This document shows, in pieces, positions 11,766 through 23,040 of a stretch of DNA of 64,000 nt. A program made the position numbers and the translations under genes. Positions within the stretch are counted from its first letter, which is position 1. Each line of letters begins with the position of its first letter. The notes beneath the pieces are model-generated. The model ran no database searches, had not been told where the DNA came from, and saw only the letters and a program-made list of their open reading frames with translations. The stretch comes from Paulownia fortunei. Its lineage: Eukaryota; Streptophyta; Magnoliopsida; Lamiales; Paulowniaceae. The DNA is taken from positions 11,054,716 through 11,118,715 of the forward strand of contig CM033120.1 in assembly GCA_019321725.1 (NCBI GenBank), written 5' to 3'.

Positions 11766-12972
11766 ACTTGTCAAAGCTGAGAAAATTAGTAAAGGGCAAA
11801 ACTACAATTAGGGTAAAAGCTATAAAAAAAAAAAAGAAACTCCTTCTCTCATAGCAAGTATACAGTTTCTCTCACTAATGATTTCTATTATGATTTTGCA
11901 ACTACAAATCCTTCTTTTGTGAACTATAAGACCATAAATAACATCCTAACATGATTATAAACAATCATAAAAGTTTTATAAATCATAAACCCTCAAAAAA
12001 TTTAAGAACTGAAATCAAGAAATGTGAGTTAAGCTCACTTATGTACAATTTTAAGTTTCTACTTGCTTATCTTTACTTCCCTTTGCTTCCTTCACTTTTT
12101 TATTTACTTGGAATCACTTCAGTGCAACTTCTAAAATTCAACATAGAAGTTTGGAAGGTAAAATAGCACACATCTTGCATTGGACGAAATGGTGTTTGTT
12201 CGCACAAAAAGTACTAGGATTTGCCTCCCCTGTATATCGTAAGTGTTTCTACCGTTTAATTTAGTAATATGGCTTAGGATTAGTTTAATAAGTAATGTTA
12301 GGCTTGTTCTGTTGTTGTCTAGTTAATTTTTAATTGGTGTAGACCATGACTGATATATTAAAGTGATTTATAAATCATTTTTAATATTATGTTATATTTT
12401 TTGTTGTTTGTTCTTTGGAAAACAAGTGGGGCTTCTATGCCATGTTGTTAATTGTTTTTTTGTTTGTTATTGTAGATTCAAGAACTCATACTATTACTCT
12501 GATTTTGCATTATGGGGGTTATTTTCGTACATTACCTGATGTTGCTATAGAATACACTCGTGGAGGTAAGGTTGAGTATGACTGAGTACTTGCAAATATT
12601 ATGAGTAGAAGAAAACTAAGACAATTGAGTGAGCAATTGGGTGTACAAGGGACTGAAAAATATTACATTATTGTTATTAGAGCATTTCAGTCCTTATGCG
12701 ATGATAACAATGTCACATATTGGTGTATGAAGCATGCTTTGGTTAGGGAGATGCATATTTATATAGGTCATGACTTTCTTTTAATCCTTAGTAACAAGAT
12801 TTATCTAGGATTGATATAAATGAAAATACTGAACAAATTATAGGTGAGGGAGATGGTGGTGAGCTGAATGTGGGGACTGTGGGTGAGGTAGATGTTGTAG
12901 AGCATTGTGCAAAGCTTCATGTAGGGGGGTTAGGTGCCGGAATTGATGTTGAACACATTGAATTGGGGTAGT

Positions 12973-14893
12973 TGTAACACCCCCAATCCTACACACACAT
13001 ATATATTTATAGATATAATAATTTTGACATGATAAATCCTTTGTGCATGTACAAATTTTTTTTCCTTCCTGCAACAACATAATAAATAATAAACTATTTT
13101 TTTCACTCACAAACTAATATATATATACCTGCAGAGGACCCATAACAACCATAATATTTACATACCCATGTACATAAAAGTATTAAAAGTAACACACAGT
13201 ACAAATCCCAAAACCTAATACAATAAACTCCAAAATCAAATAAGTTAACAACCAACCCAACAGGTCGCCATCCATGTACATTGATCCTCAGAACCTGGAG
13301 GAGCTCCAACCGCTTGCTTAGTAAGTCCATGGCTTCAAGTATCATCAAACTCACCTACAATACATGAACTACGTGAGCTAATGCTCAGTAAATGAAAATC
13401 ATGCATGCTGAAGGGGATAATCCAATATAAATGCAATGTATTTCTATGAGATCATGACAAGAATGCGAACTCATGCATCAAAATCATTTCATTCAAAATC
13501 ATTTTCCATCACTGGGCCCTTGGTCTACCTACTATGTACCGGATAGAACCCTCAACAATATCAATAATTACATGGCCATAAACAGACTGACACAATCCGG
13601 AGGCCATCTCCTGGGATCACCAAAGGTCCACCCCTATCTTCCCCTGTAACCTTCCAGAAGTATTCCCACCAGTGGAGTCAATAAGGGCATAGTCAAGTGG
13701 TCCACCCTCTCGTGACCACCAGAGACACACCCCCTGTCAACCTCTATGATCATCTAAAAAGTAATACTCGCGGCGCCTCAAATATCATATAAATAAGCCA
13801 CACATGGGCCTTGGTACACTAGTAGTGGCCAACCAAAATATTTTCTTTGTGAAAATAATGTTATGCATGCAAAACCTCAACTGTGAGCACGTGTTATGCA
13901 TGCACGTGTAAATGTTGATGAATAACATGTTCAATGACACAGTGAATCACATGTCATGTCATCCAAATAACGTATGCACTATAAGATATTTATAATACTC
14001 ATCAAAACACTCATCAAGATACAAGGATCACATTTAATATAAATAAGCCAAGAAATACTATGTCCATGCATTGTAGTTGCAAATGAATTTTTACTTACCT
14101 TCCACCTTTGATATCCTACTGAAGGTTAACAAGATTCTCCTCTCTAACCTTAGATATATGGCGGCCTATAAAAGTATAATGTATTAATTTTCATTCTTAA
14201 TCAATAGGTTTCTATATCAATTTCATAAGGGATCTTAAATTTTAAATTTAATTAAGTAACAATCAAATCTTAAAATTTTTATATTTCACCTCAATCAGAA
14301 CCTTTTAAATACTTTAATTTCTCATCTTAAATTTATTCTAATATTATTTAATTGATATGTTATAATCCTATAATCAATCCCTCAATTTAATTAACTCCGT
14401 AATCCAATTAATACAAGATAATAAAATCTAATATTCGTAACTAATTTTAAATTAAAGGTGTATATTAGTTATTGTCTCACAGATAGATAACTAATTAACT
14501 TGATCAAAAACTTTCTTTCAAATTAAAAATAAACGACATAAACATATAGTTTTATCCGTGTAAAAATAATAAGAAGGGACTTACCCAAAATTTTCTCAAA
14601 TTTCTACGGTTGAAATTTGTTCGTGTTATTTCTTCTTCGTTTTGTTTTCTTTTCCTTTCTTTGCGGCCGTGTGGACGGGTGTGTGTGGTGTTTTTATTTT
14701 AGCCGTGTGTTTGTGTAGTGTGTGTTATTACTTAGTAAATATATGTATAATATATTATATATATACTTATCCTTAATATTAGCATTAAAGAAATCTAATC
14801 TAATATATTATATATATACTTATCCTTATCATATATATATGTATACACTACATATGCTTATCCTCATCATATATATATGTATACACGTGTATG

Positions 14894-14931
<38 letters not shown>

Positions 14932-15435
14932 TACACACCATATACTTATATATATATATTATATTTTTTTCTATATAATCAATACAAAATATTATTTATT
15001 TATTTTTATATATATTTATTTATAAGCCCCTAAATTTATTTTATATTAAAAAAATTACACCCTCTTAATTAATATGATAATGTCCTTATTTTTTTTATTA
15101 TTATTACTATTACTATCATTATTTTCTCCATAATTAATTTATTTGCATAGTTTATCCTACACCGATAAACACAACGATGACATCTTTCACTTACGTGTGT
15201 CATAATGTTATCTGATAGTTGACACCTAAATTCTCATATCTTAGTACCAACTCAACCAATTAGGTTAAAGAATCTGGAAACTAATATCGATGATAACTTC
15301 AAAAGTTTAATTATTAAAATATTGTATAAAATATAATGCATTATGAAATATCAATTAAAATGCAATGACACATACGTGGCATAAAATGCATGAACTATAT
15401 TGGCTAAGTGAGTAGTGTGAGGCTCGGATATTACA
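12973..15435. mobile_element. Solo LTR with perfect 5-bp TSD GTAGT
   Basis: Starts TGTAACACCCCCAATCC and ends GGCTCGGATATTACA, a terminus pair familiar from plant Ty3-gypsy LTRs. It is flanked by GTAGT on both sides (12968-12972 and 15436-15440); removing it plus one TSD rejoins the MULE repeat region. It is 2463 bp long with no internal coding domains, so it is read as the product of LTR-LTR recombination. It contains a TA-rich microsatellite at 14890-14960. Orientation is uncertain. Confidence 0.88.
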
Positions 15436-15674
15436 GTAGTGTAGGGATGTAGTTGAGGCAGATGTTAGTGATCATGATTTAGAGGGCTTGGGTGAGGGAG
15501 ATGATGGTAAGCATTGTGTAGAGGTTCAAACAGAAGGGTTGGGTGAGGGAGATGATGGTAAGCATTGTGTAGAGGTTCATACAGAAGGGTTGAGCATATT
15601 GAATTGGTGCAATGTAGGGATATAGGTGAGACAGGTGTTAGTGATCATGGTTTAGAGGGCTTGGGTGAGAGAGA

Positions 15675-17986
15675 TGTTGGGTTCGCTTTCTCAAAGGGGC
15701 ATACATAGTGAAAAATTAAAATTTTTATCAAACATAAATATATATAACCCCTTGATTTGAAAGCGGTTCTAACAATCGCACTTATTCAAGTGAAAATATA
15801 AACAAATACTAAATTTGGATTATACCTTTCTCGCACTCCGGTTGTTGTAGGGAATGAAACAATCAATTGCTTATCTTGCACTTTCAGAACTCGCAGGGAT
15901 CCAAGTGTCTTCCCTCTATCAGGTCCACAATATGAAAGAATAACACCAATTAAAAAGATTCACTAGTGTCCTTTTAATTGTTTACTAATCTAGATCCGGA
16001 GTAAATCTTGTCTTTTGATTCAATTGATGGATCAAGAACAAACTTTCAAGAACAATAAAGATTAATTCTTTAAGTTCTTGAAACTTGAATATAAAAAGAA
16101 TATCAAGAAACTAGTTTTCTTTTAAAGAATAAGAAAATCAAGATTTCAAGAAAATATTTTTTCTTTTTCCTTTCTTTTTTTTTTCTTGGAGAGAAAAATA
16201 GGAGACTTAACAAAATAATTTTAGCTTATCTTTTCTTGCTAATTTTCGGCCATCCCTATTAATATGGGCTAAAATTTTGCTTCTATTCCAACTCTTGGAA
16301 AGTTTGTCAATTTTTAACTATTTCAAAGTTTTATTTTGGAATGATTCTAAATCTTTCAACAACTCTTCTATTTTTCTCTCTCCTATGTATATGGACTTAT
16401 TTGAGGCTATATTAATTATCAAAATTATTTACATACATTCTTAATATTAATTTAAACTCTTCAAATAATTATCAAAATAGATATATATTAAATATATATA
16501 CCATAAATATATTTATATATTAAATAAATCCTAGTGGCCGATTCTTTATCCCATAAAATCAGTCACTACATTTATTTATTTATAAATATATTGACTAAAT
16601 AAATCATATTTATTTAATTTATTCTCTTCATATTTAAGTGAATTTTTTAAGTGATCCACATTAATTTTTGGACTTGAACTTAAAAATCCACAATCAATCT
16701 AATTGATTTAATTCTAAATTAATTAATCTAATTGATTAATTTAATTTATTCCATTTGAGCTTTCTAATCAAATTAGGTCCAAATAAATAATTTAATTACT
16801 TAATTAAATAATTTAATTTAATCATTAAATTAAATAGAACCCTTAATTAAGTAATTAATCAATATTAATTAATTAATCAATATTAATTAATTAATTCTCA
16901 AACATTAGATAAATTTTAAAATTAGAAATATTAATTTTCATAAAGATGTGTGACCCTCTTAGGTTCACTACTAATCTCGTAGTGGGCTTGCAACATTTGC
17001 AACTTATGAATAATAATTATTTCAATTAATTAATCCACTTTGGAATTAATTCATTAATTCCAAAAACCTCACTATCCATGAAAACACCTATCAAGTAATC
17101 ATGGCAAGCTAGTCTTAAGTGAAATAGCGAGTAAACTTATTTTAGTTGTGAGTACCATACACGTACGGTTCTTTTGACAACTAAACTCCCTGTTGAATTT
17201 AGGGCATGAATTATAAATCAAAACCCCAAATGATTCAATAACTGTGATCTCATTTCAAGTTCCAATAATTCCTAATGAATCATGATTAATCATGCCTTGA
17301 CCAAGGTCTTTGAATTACGAACTATGAAAATATAGGAGATTCTCTTATTTTAAAAAATAAGTATCAAATTTTATGTTGGTTACTGACAAACCTCTATGCA
17401 CACCAGTGCAACACCCAACATATCCCTTTTGTGATTATTAAGTAATCATAAGATATATCAAAGTGCTGCAAGATGCACACAAGGCTATCATCGTGCTTCA
17501 AGTCTGAGGACTAGCCGTGTACTATCGCAACATAGAAATTCATATTTCGATAGGCAAAATCTCAAGCTAAGATTTTCTTGCTGGTTATGTTCGGTGTATT
17601 TATTCCCTAACAAACACCCACATACATATACTTGCATCTCTTTGCTAATGTCAATGGAATGCGACATCTTCGTTTCACGAGCATACATCATATGTACGAG
17701 TTTTACTTAGCTATTTGATGTCCTATCTCAAAAAACTTTCGACTCAGAACTTATTTAAGACCAAAGCCTTAGAGGTATATTCCATGATCACCATCATATA
17801 TGCGACCATGCCCCATAGCTAAATTTGGTCCAACAACTTTATATAATGTGTAGAAATAAAAGATGCATGTCATAAGATAAAGAAAATACTTTTTTTATTA
17901 ATATGATTCTCAATAAGATTATATTTACAAAAAAAAGAGTATAATACACCCAATCTAATTGGGGCATTGGGCATCCTACTCTAACA
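15675..17986. mobile_element. Solo LTR with perfect 5-bp TSD AGAGA
   Basis: Starts TGTTGGGTTCGC and ends TACTCTAACA, with AGAGA at 15670-15674 and 17987-17991. It is 2312 bp, AT-rich and has no recognisable gag or pol. Excision on paper restores the MULE acidic repeat frame region. The family is unknown; the length and TGTTGGG start would suit a long-LTR copia group, but that is a guess. Confidence 0.85.
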
Positions 17987-17998
17987 AGAGATGATAGC

Positions 17999-18440
17999 AA
18001 GCATTATGCAGAGGTTCTTGTAGGGGGGTTGGGTGAGGAAGATGGTGGTGAGCATATTGAATTGGGGCAGAGTAGGGATGTAGCTAAGCCAGATGTTACT
18101 GATCATGATGTAGAGGGCTTGGATAAGGGAGATGATGGTAAGCATTGTGCAGAAGTTCATGTAGAGGGGTTGGATGAGGGAGATGGTAGTGAGCCCATTG
18201 AATTAGAGCAGAGTAGGGATGTAGTTTAGCCAAATATTACTAATCATGATGTAGAGTGCTTGGGTAAGGGAGATGATGGTAAGCATTGTGCAGAGGTACA
18301 TATGGAGGGGTTGGGTGGGAGAGATGGTGGTAAGCACATTGAATTGGACCAGTGTAGAGATGTAGGTGAGGCAGATGTTAGTAATAGTGTAGAGCATACT
18401 GCAGATGACCTAAGTAAAGGAAATAGTGGTGAACACATTG
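17999..18440 (+). repeat. 141-bp coding tandem repeat in the MULE transposase
   Basis: The phrase beginning GGGTTGG recurs at 18026, 18167 and 18308, a period of 141 bp (47 codons). Each unit encodes an acidic peptide with VEGL, GDDGKHCAEVH and IELEQSRDV motifs. Partial units occur on the far side of each nested LTR (12840-12972 and 15436-15674), so the array was in place before both insertions. Confidence 0.8.
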
Positions 18441-21400
18441 GTTTAGATAATTTTGGGGCTATATGTGAGGGATATGGGATTGAGGAGCATGATATAGGTC
18501 AGGGAAATGTGGGGGTTCAAGATGATGTCAATGTTGAGTATCTCAATGATTTTGATTCCCTTTTAGACAGTGACTATGATATGGAAAGTGAGAGTGATGA
18601 TGATGATGATGATGCATTGTTTGAAAAAAAAATGTTGAAGAATGGGAAGGTTTGGCAGGTGATACAAATAACATGGGTGACAATTCAAGTGAATCTAGTG
18701 ATGATGTGGTTAACAATGAAAATGACTTTAATGCACATAAGGTATTTGATGAAGGTAAAGAAGGCCCTAGTCATCCAGTTTTCAATACTGATATGATATA
18801 TGACCCAACATTTAAATTAGGTATGATATTTGGGACAAAGGTAGAGTTTAGAAAAGTTGTACAATCTTATGTAATAAGAACAAAAAGAACTTTAAATTTG
18901 TAAAAAATTATAAGATTAGAGTGTATGTGAGATGTGTTGGAGAGGAATGTGAATGGAGGATAAATGCATTGAAGATGAAAAATGAGTGCACATTCCAAAT
19001 CACAGAGTTTAACCTTCATCATTCATGTCCACAAACATTCCATGTTAAAAATGTTAAGACAAATTGATTAAGTGAGAAATATATTCAAAAATTTCAGTCA
19101 AACACAAAAAGAAATGTGAGGGGTTTTAGACTTGATATGGTGAATGATATTAGATGTCATGTGTTTAAGGATCAAGCTTACAGAGCCCAAAAAAAAGCTT
19201 TGAAACTAATTGAAGGCAGCCCTAACATACAATACACAAAACTGTGGGACTATGCTGAGGAGCTTAGGAAAACCAACCCTAGATCTACTATTATTTTGGG
19301 AACTGAGGAATAGAAAAGGGATGAAAGGTTTAGTAGATTTTATATATTTTTTAATGCATTCAAGAAAGGGTTTCTTTCAGGTTGTAGGCCTATAATTAGG
19401 GTAGATAGTTGCCACTTAAAAGGTCCATATGGAGGAGTATTACTAACTACTATAGGGACTGATCCTAACAACAACCTCTATCCTATTGCATATGCCATTA
19501 TATGTAAGGAGTGTAGGGAGACATAGGAGTATTTCTTGATTATTTTGAAGAAAGATTTGAATATTGTCATAACTCATGAATATGCTTTCATGTCTGACAA
19601 ACAGAAAGGCCTAATTCAAGCATTTCAAGAAGTGTTTCCTAACTCAGACCATAGGTTTTGTGTAAGGCATTTGCATAATAACTTTAAGAATGTAGGGTTT
19701 AGGGGTTTGGCATTTAAAAATGCATTATGGAGGGAAGAAAGAGCTAGTACACCAAGTGAGTTTAAAGTCAAGATGATGGAGATGAGAGACTTGAATGAAA
19801 GTGTAGCAAACTGGTTCAATGGCAAGCCTCCAAACCAATGGTCAAGGTCCTATTTCAGTGAGCACTGCAAGTGTGATATGCTATTTAATAATGTTTGTGA
19901 TTTCAATAGAAATATTTTAGATGCTAGAGAGAAACTAATCATCACAATATTTGAGTGGATAAGAGAATTTCTCATGAGAAGGCTTCAAGAAAATAGGGAT
20001 AAGGCTGAGGCAAAATGGAAGGGTAGGTTGTGTCCTAAAATAAAAAAATAGTAATTGAAAAACATTTGAAAAAGGTGGGTGACTGTATTGCTATTAAAGC
20101 AGGTGATAGGCATTGCCAAATTTCTTGTATGGATGGTAGTCAATATTATGTGGACTTGGAAAAGTGGAGTTGCACATGTAGGATGTGGGGATTGAGTGGC
20201 ATTCCTTGCAAACATACCATTTGTGCTATTTTTAACCAAAATCAATTGCCAGAGGACTTTATGCTCTCATGCTATACTGTTGAGACTTACGAGAAAGTGT
20301 ATGCATATATAATTATAGGAATTAGTGGTGAGCAACTGTGGGGTGAGATAATGTTTATACCTCATTTACCTCCCAACTTTGGAAGGGGTGTAGGCAAACC
20401 TAGTAAAGCACAAAGAAGAGAGCTAGATGAGGTAAATGTGAAACAAAAGAAGAGAAGCAGGTAAAGGCAACCAATTAGGATGAAAAGACAATAAGACAGT
20501 ATCAAATATAGGATTTATGGTGCCCCTGGCCACAATGCTGTGACATGTAAAAAAAAAAAAAGGACTGAAGCAGCAAGTTTAGACAATCTCATTTGCTAAA
20601 TGGATAACACAATAGCAAACGATACATCAGATAAACAAAATGTTATACACAGACCACCTAGGAAGAAACTCATAGAAAGTTTCTCATCTTTTTTTTCTCA
20701 TCTTTTTTTTTCAAATTTACATGTTAGTACATATTATATCATAAAGTTGAGTTTGTATTTTCTAGGTGCGAAAATAAAGTCATGCTTCTAATCAGACTGT
20801 TGAATGTACTAGTGACAGTATCCAAAATGTAAGTTTATAGATTTTACATGTTAATTTATTATTTTCAATAATGTTAACTTTTTTTATATTTCTTTCAAAT
20901 AGGTGGGAAACAGAAGTCATACTGCAAATCAGACTGTAGAAGGTACTAGTGGCAGTATCCAAAATGTAGGTTTTATCCATTACATATTAATAATTTATTT
21001 TCAACAATGTTAACTGGTAGATGAGGCCACTAATTTGTTTTCAAATAGGTGAGGCCACCAATTTTACCACCATCAAAACAATTAGTAGATGAAATGGTAG
21101 CATACTTAAGTCAACCTACAAGTGGAACCTCATTTCAATTGGCTCAAATGCCACATACTCCTAGTCCTTGAATATTTCAATAGCTACAAATATCCAAATA
21201 AAATGTGATTCCAAGAAATCAAATCATAGTGGAAAGATGATGGAATTTTTTGGACCTTTCATCTTAGCAAAGTCAAACAAGTAGGAAAGGCAAGAAGACT
21301 ACTAAAAAATGAACTGTGAAGTAGTACCTGTGTATTGGAAGAATATTTTTGATGTGTGTTTGATGTTGTACATATTTTGGTGAATAATGAATAGGATATA

Positions 21401-21948
21401 TGTGTTTTCTGGTGGCAAGAAGAATGACAGAGATGTTTTTGAATGACAATGTCATTGTATTTTAATGTAGATGAGTAGAACAAGTTAGCAATGTCCAAGT
21501 TGGTAGTTCATTATTAATGTGCTTCATTGTAAATGTACTTCAGATTCATCTGGGAATTTACAATAATTGAATCCATTCTATTTTGAATCACCTCATTATG
21601 TTGTGATTGACAATACATATTACATTATACATTTCCTTCTTGCAATAATTTCATTCATTTTGTGCTCACAATTCATAATATATTTTACTCTCAATAGGTT
21701 ATACACTTGCAATGAAATCAATGAATTTATTTACTGTAGTTTGCAATGTATACAAACACAATATAATAAGCTTAAATAGTATACTTGCATTCAAAACATA
21801 CTAATCCTTACCATTGTCAACTTCTTCAATAATATTATTAATTACATTTTAGTTGGTTAGCTAAAATGAAGATACTCCTAAGTTACATCTTCGCAATACC
21901 AAAATAGTCCAGCACAACATCATACAATATATGAATACTAAAACTATA

Positions 21949-22575
21949 TCAAGGAATCATCTTCAAGCTTAGACCTTCAATGCCCTTCACACCACTCCAT
22001 TTCTTATAAGTTTTGCACATCCAACACAAAAGCATAAAAACCAAAGACATCACAAGCAACAATTTAATTAGTTTTCTGTTGCTGCGTTTCAGTTTTCTAT
22101 TGTTGTATTTTAGCTTAGCAACTTCTTGCTCCATCTCAATAATCCTTCAATAGACCTGGAATAATTGTCCTAACCCTATAGCACATTGGAGGATCCTCCC
22201 AACCAAAGCAGTTATGAAAAAATTGTTCATGTTGTTACTTCAATTTTGGCTAAAATTTTCTTTATACTTTCATTTCTAATTTTCCATTTTCCAGACTCAA
22301 ACACAAATTAGGTCAAGTTTCTTTCTTGCTCCCAAATGCACCAACACAATACCTAATAAAAATGTCAAGTTCAGGCTGGGATGCAAATATTTTCATAATT
22401 TCACTTTTTTAACTAACACAAAATTTATTTTTTCTACTACCCACTTATAGAAATCAAACTTAATTCTTACATTGTAATTCCGGCAAGATTGAACCTCCTC
22501 CTGGATTATCACTCATCCATGAAATACGAATTACAACTCTTCTTCCACAATTTCAGTCAACGTGGCTTGAGACAT
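21949..22575 (-). pseudogene. GRF-type zinc-finger protein remnant inside the MULE
   Basis: Reading the minus strand from 22575, a Cys-Gly pair is followed by VIRISWMSDNPGGG, then after frame changes NCFGWEDPPMC near 22190-22160, then an open 61-codon piece (21949-22134) with a basic coiled-coil (KYNNRKLKRSNRKLIK) and a hydrophobic segment LLLVMSLVFMLLCWMC. This order (CxCG, SWTDDNPGRRF-like, W-x-DPPMC, coiled coil, membrane anchor) is that of plant GRF zinc-finger proteins. The finger is broken by a frameshift and stops. It lies between the transposase and the right TIR, in opposite orientation, so it travelled with the element. Confidence 0.65.
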
Positions 22576-22714
22576 GAGACATCTTCAGTTGGTTGTCGAT
22601 CTTTAGCTCAATCAAGTGAGTACCTTTAGCTCTTTAGCTCAATTGACTGAGATTATGGCTTGGGTTTTTCAGATTAGGGTTTTGAGTTGCAATTTTGGAT
22701 TTTTAATGATCAGG

Positions 22715-23040
22715 GCATGTCTGGTTTCCCTCCAAAATTTGCCCACATGGCAATTTATTACACCATGGCATGCCAATGTGGAATTCTTAGGTCCAAGTAG
22801 GTGCCACATGAGATACTTTAGGTTCATGTAGGCTAATTTCAGTGTTGTCATCAAAATCCTCAATTTATTTGGGTCACATGGGAGGCATGTGACATTTTTC
22901 GATCACTTTTTTAATTTTTAGTGAAAAAAAGTCATCAATTCGCGAATTTTTTTTAATTACAAAGCAAAATTGTCATTTTTAAATCGGAGAAGACTTTTTT
23001 TGCCAACCCCTATAGATATGGGAATAATTTTATAATTTTT
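22715..23040 (-). repeat. Right terminal inverted repeat of the MULE
   Basis: Inverted partner of 11459-11765; ends TATAATTTTT at 23040. Sequence such as CAATTTATTACACCATGG and GTGTTGTCATCAAAATCC is the complement of the left end. Divergence between the arms shows the element is not recent. Confidence 0.85.

Larger units (their letters stand above)
12475..20530 (+). pseudogene. MuDR-type transposase, split and degraded
   Basis: Pieces in order: 12475-12830 PB1-like N-terminal domain (TLILHYGGYFRTLPDV); an acidic 47-residue repeat region (12840-12972, 15436-15674, 17987-18440); 18790-19080 the MuDR N-terminal zinc-finger domain (VYVRCVGEECEWRINA); 19370-20040 the MULE catalytic domain with the conserved first Asp in RVDSCHLKGPYGG, second Asp in SDKQKGL and the C-x2-H motif CVRHLHNN; 20090-20235 SWIM zinc finger CxCx(n)CxH (CTCRMWGLSGIPCKH); 20505-20550 a remnant zinc knuckle (GAPGHNAVTC). 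Defects: stops at about 12583, 19310 and 19526, a frameshift near 18890, a lost codon near 19900, and two LTR insertions. It would have cut and moved the element but cannot now be made intact. Confidence 0.9.
11459..23040 (+). mobile_element. Mutator-like element (MULE) with nested solo LTRs
   Basis: The ends are inverted copies of each other (11459-11765 and about 22715-23040). Between them lie a broken MuDR-type transposase (plus strand, 12475-20530), a GRF-type zinc-finger gene remnant (minus strand, 21949-22575), and two solo LTRs (12973-15435, 15675-17986) that interrupt the transposase. Without the LTRs the element would be about 6.8 kb. The 9-bp target duplication expected for a MULE cannot be read with confidence because both flanks are A-rich (GATAAAAGG left, TTGAAAATA right with this choice of ends). 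Confidence 0.85.

Noticed and set aside
11951..12166. 71-codon ORF between the left TIR and the transposase
   Set aside because: AT-rich composition, no match to MULE proteins, and upstream of the PB1-like domain with stops between.
14722..15033. 103-codon Tyr/Ile-rich ORF
   Set aside because: It is translation of a TA-rich microsatellite inside the solo LTR 12973-15435.
21259..21498. 79- and 60-codon minus-strand ORFs near the MULE 3' part
   Set aside because: Overlapping frames with Ser/His-rich composition lying between the transposase and the GRF remnant, without recognisable motifs.
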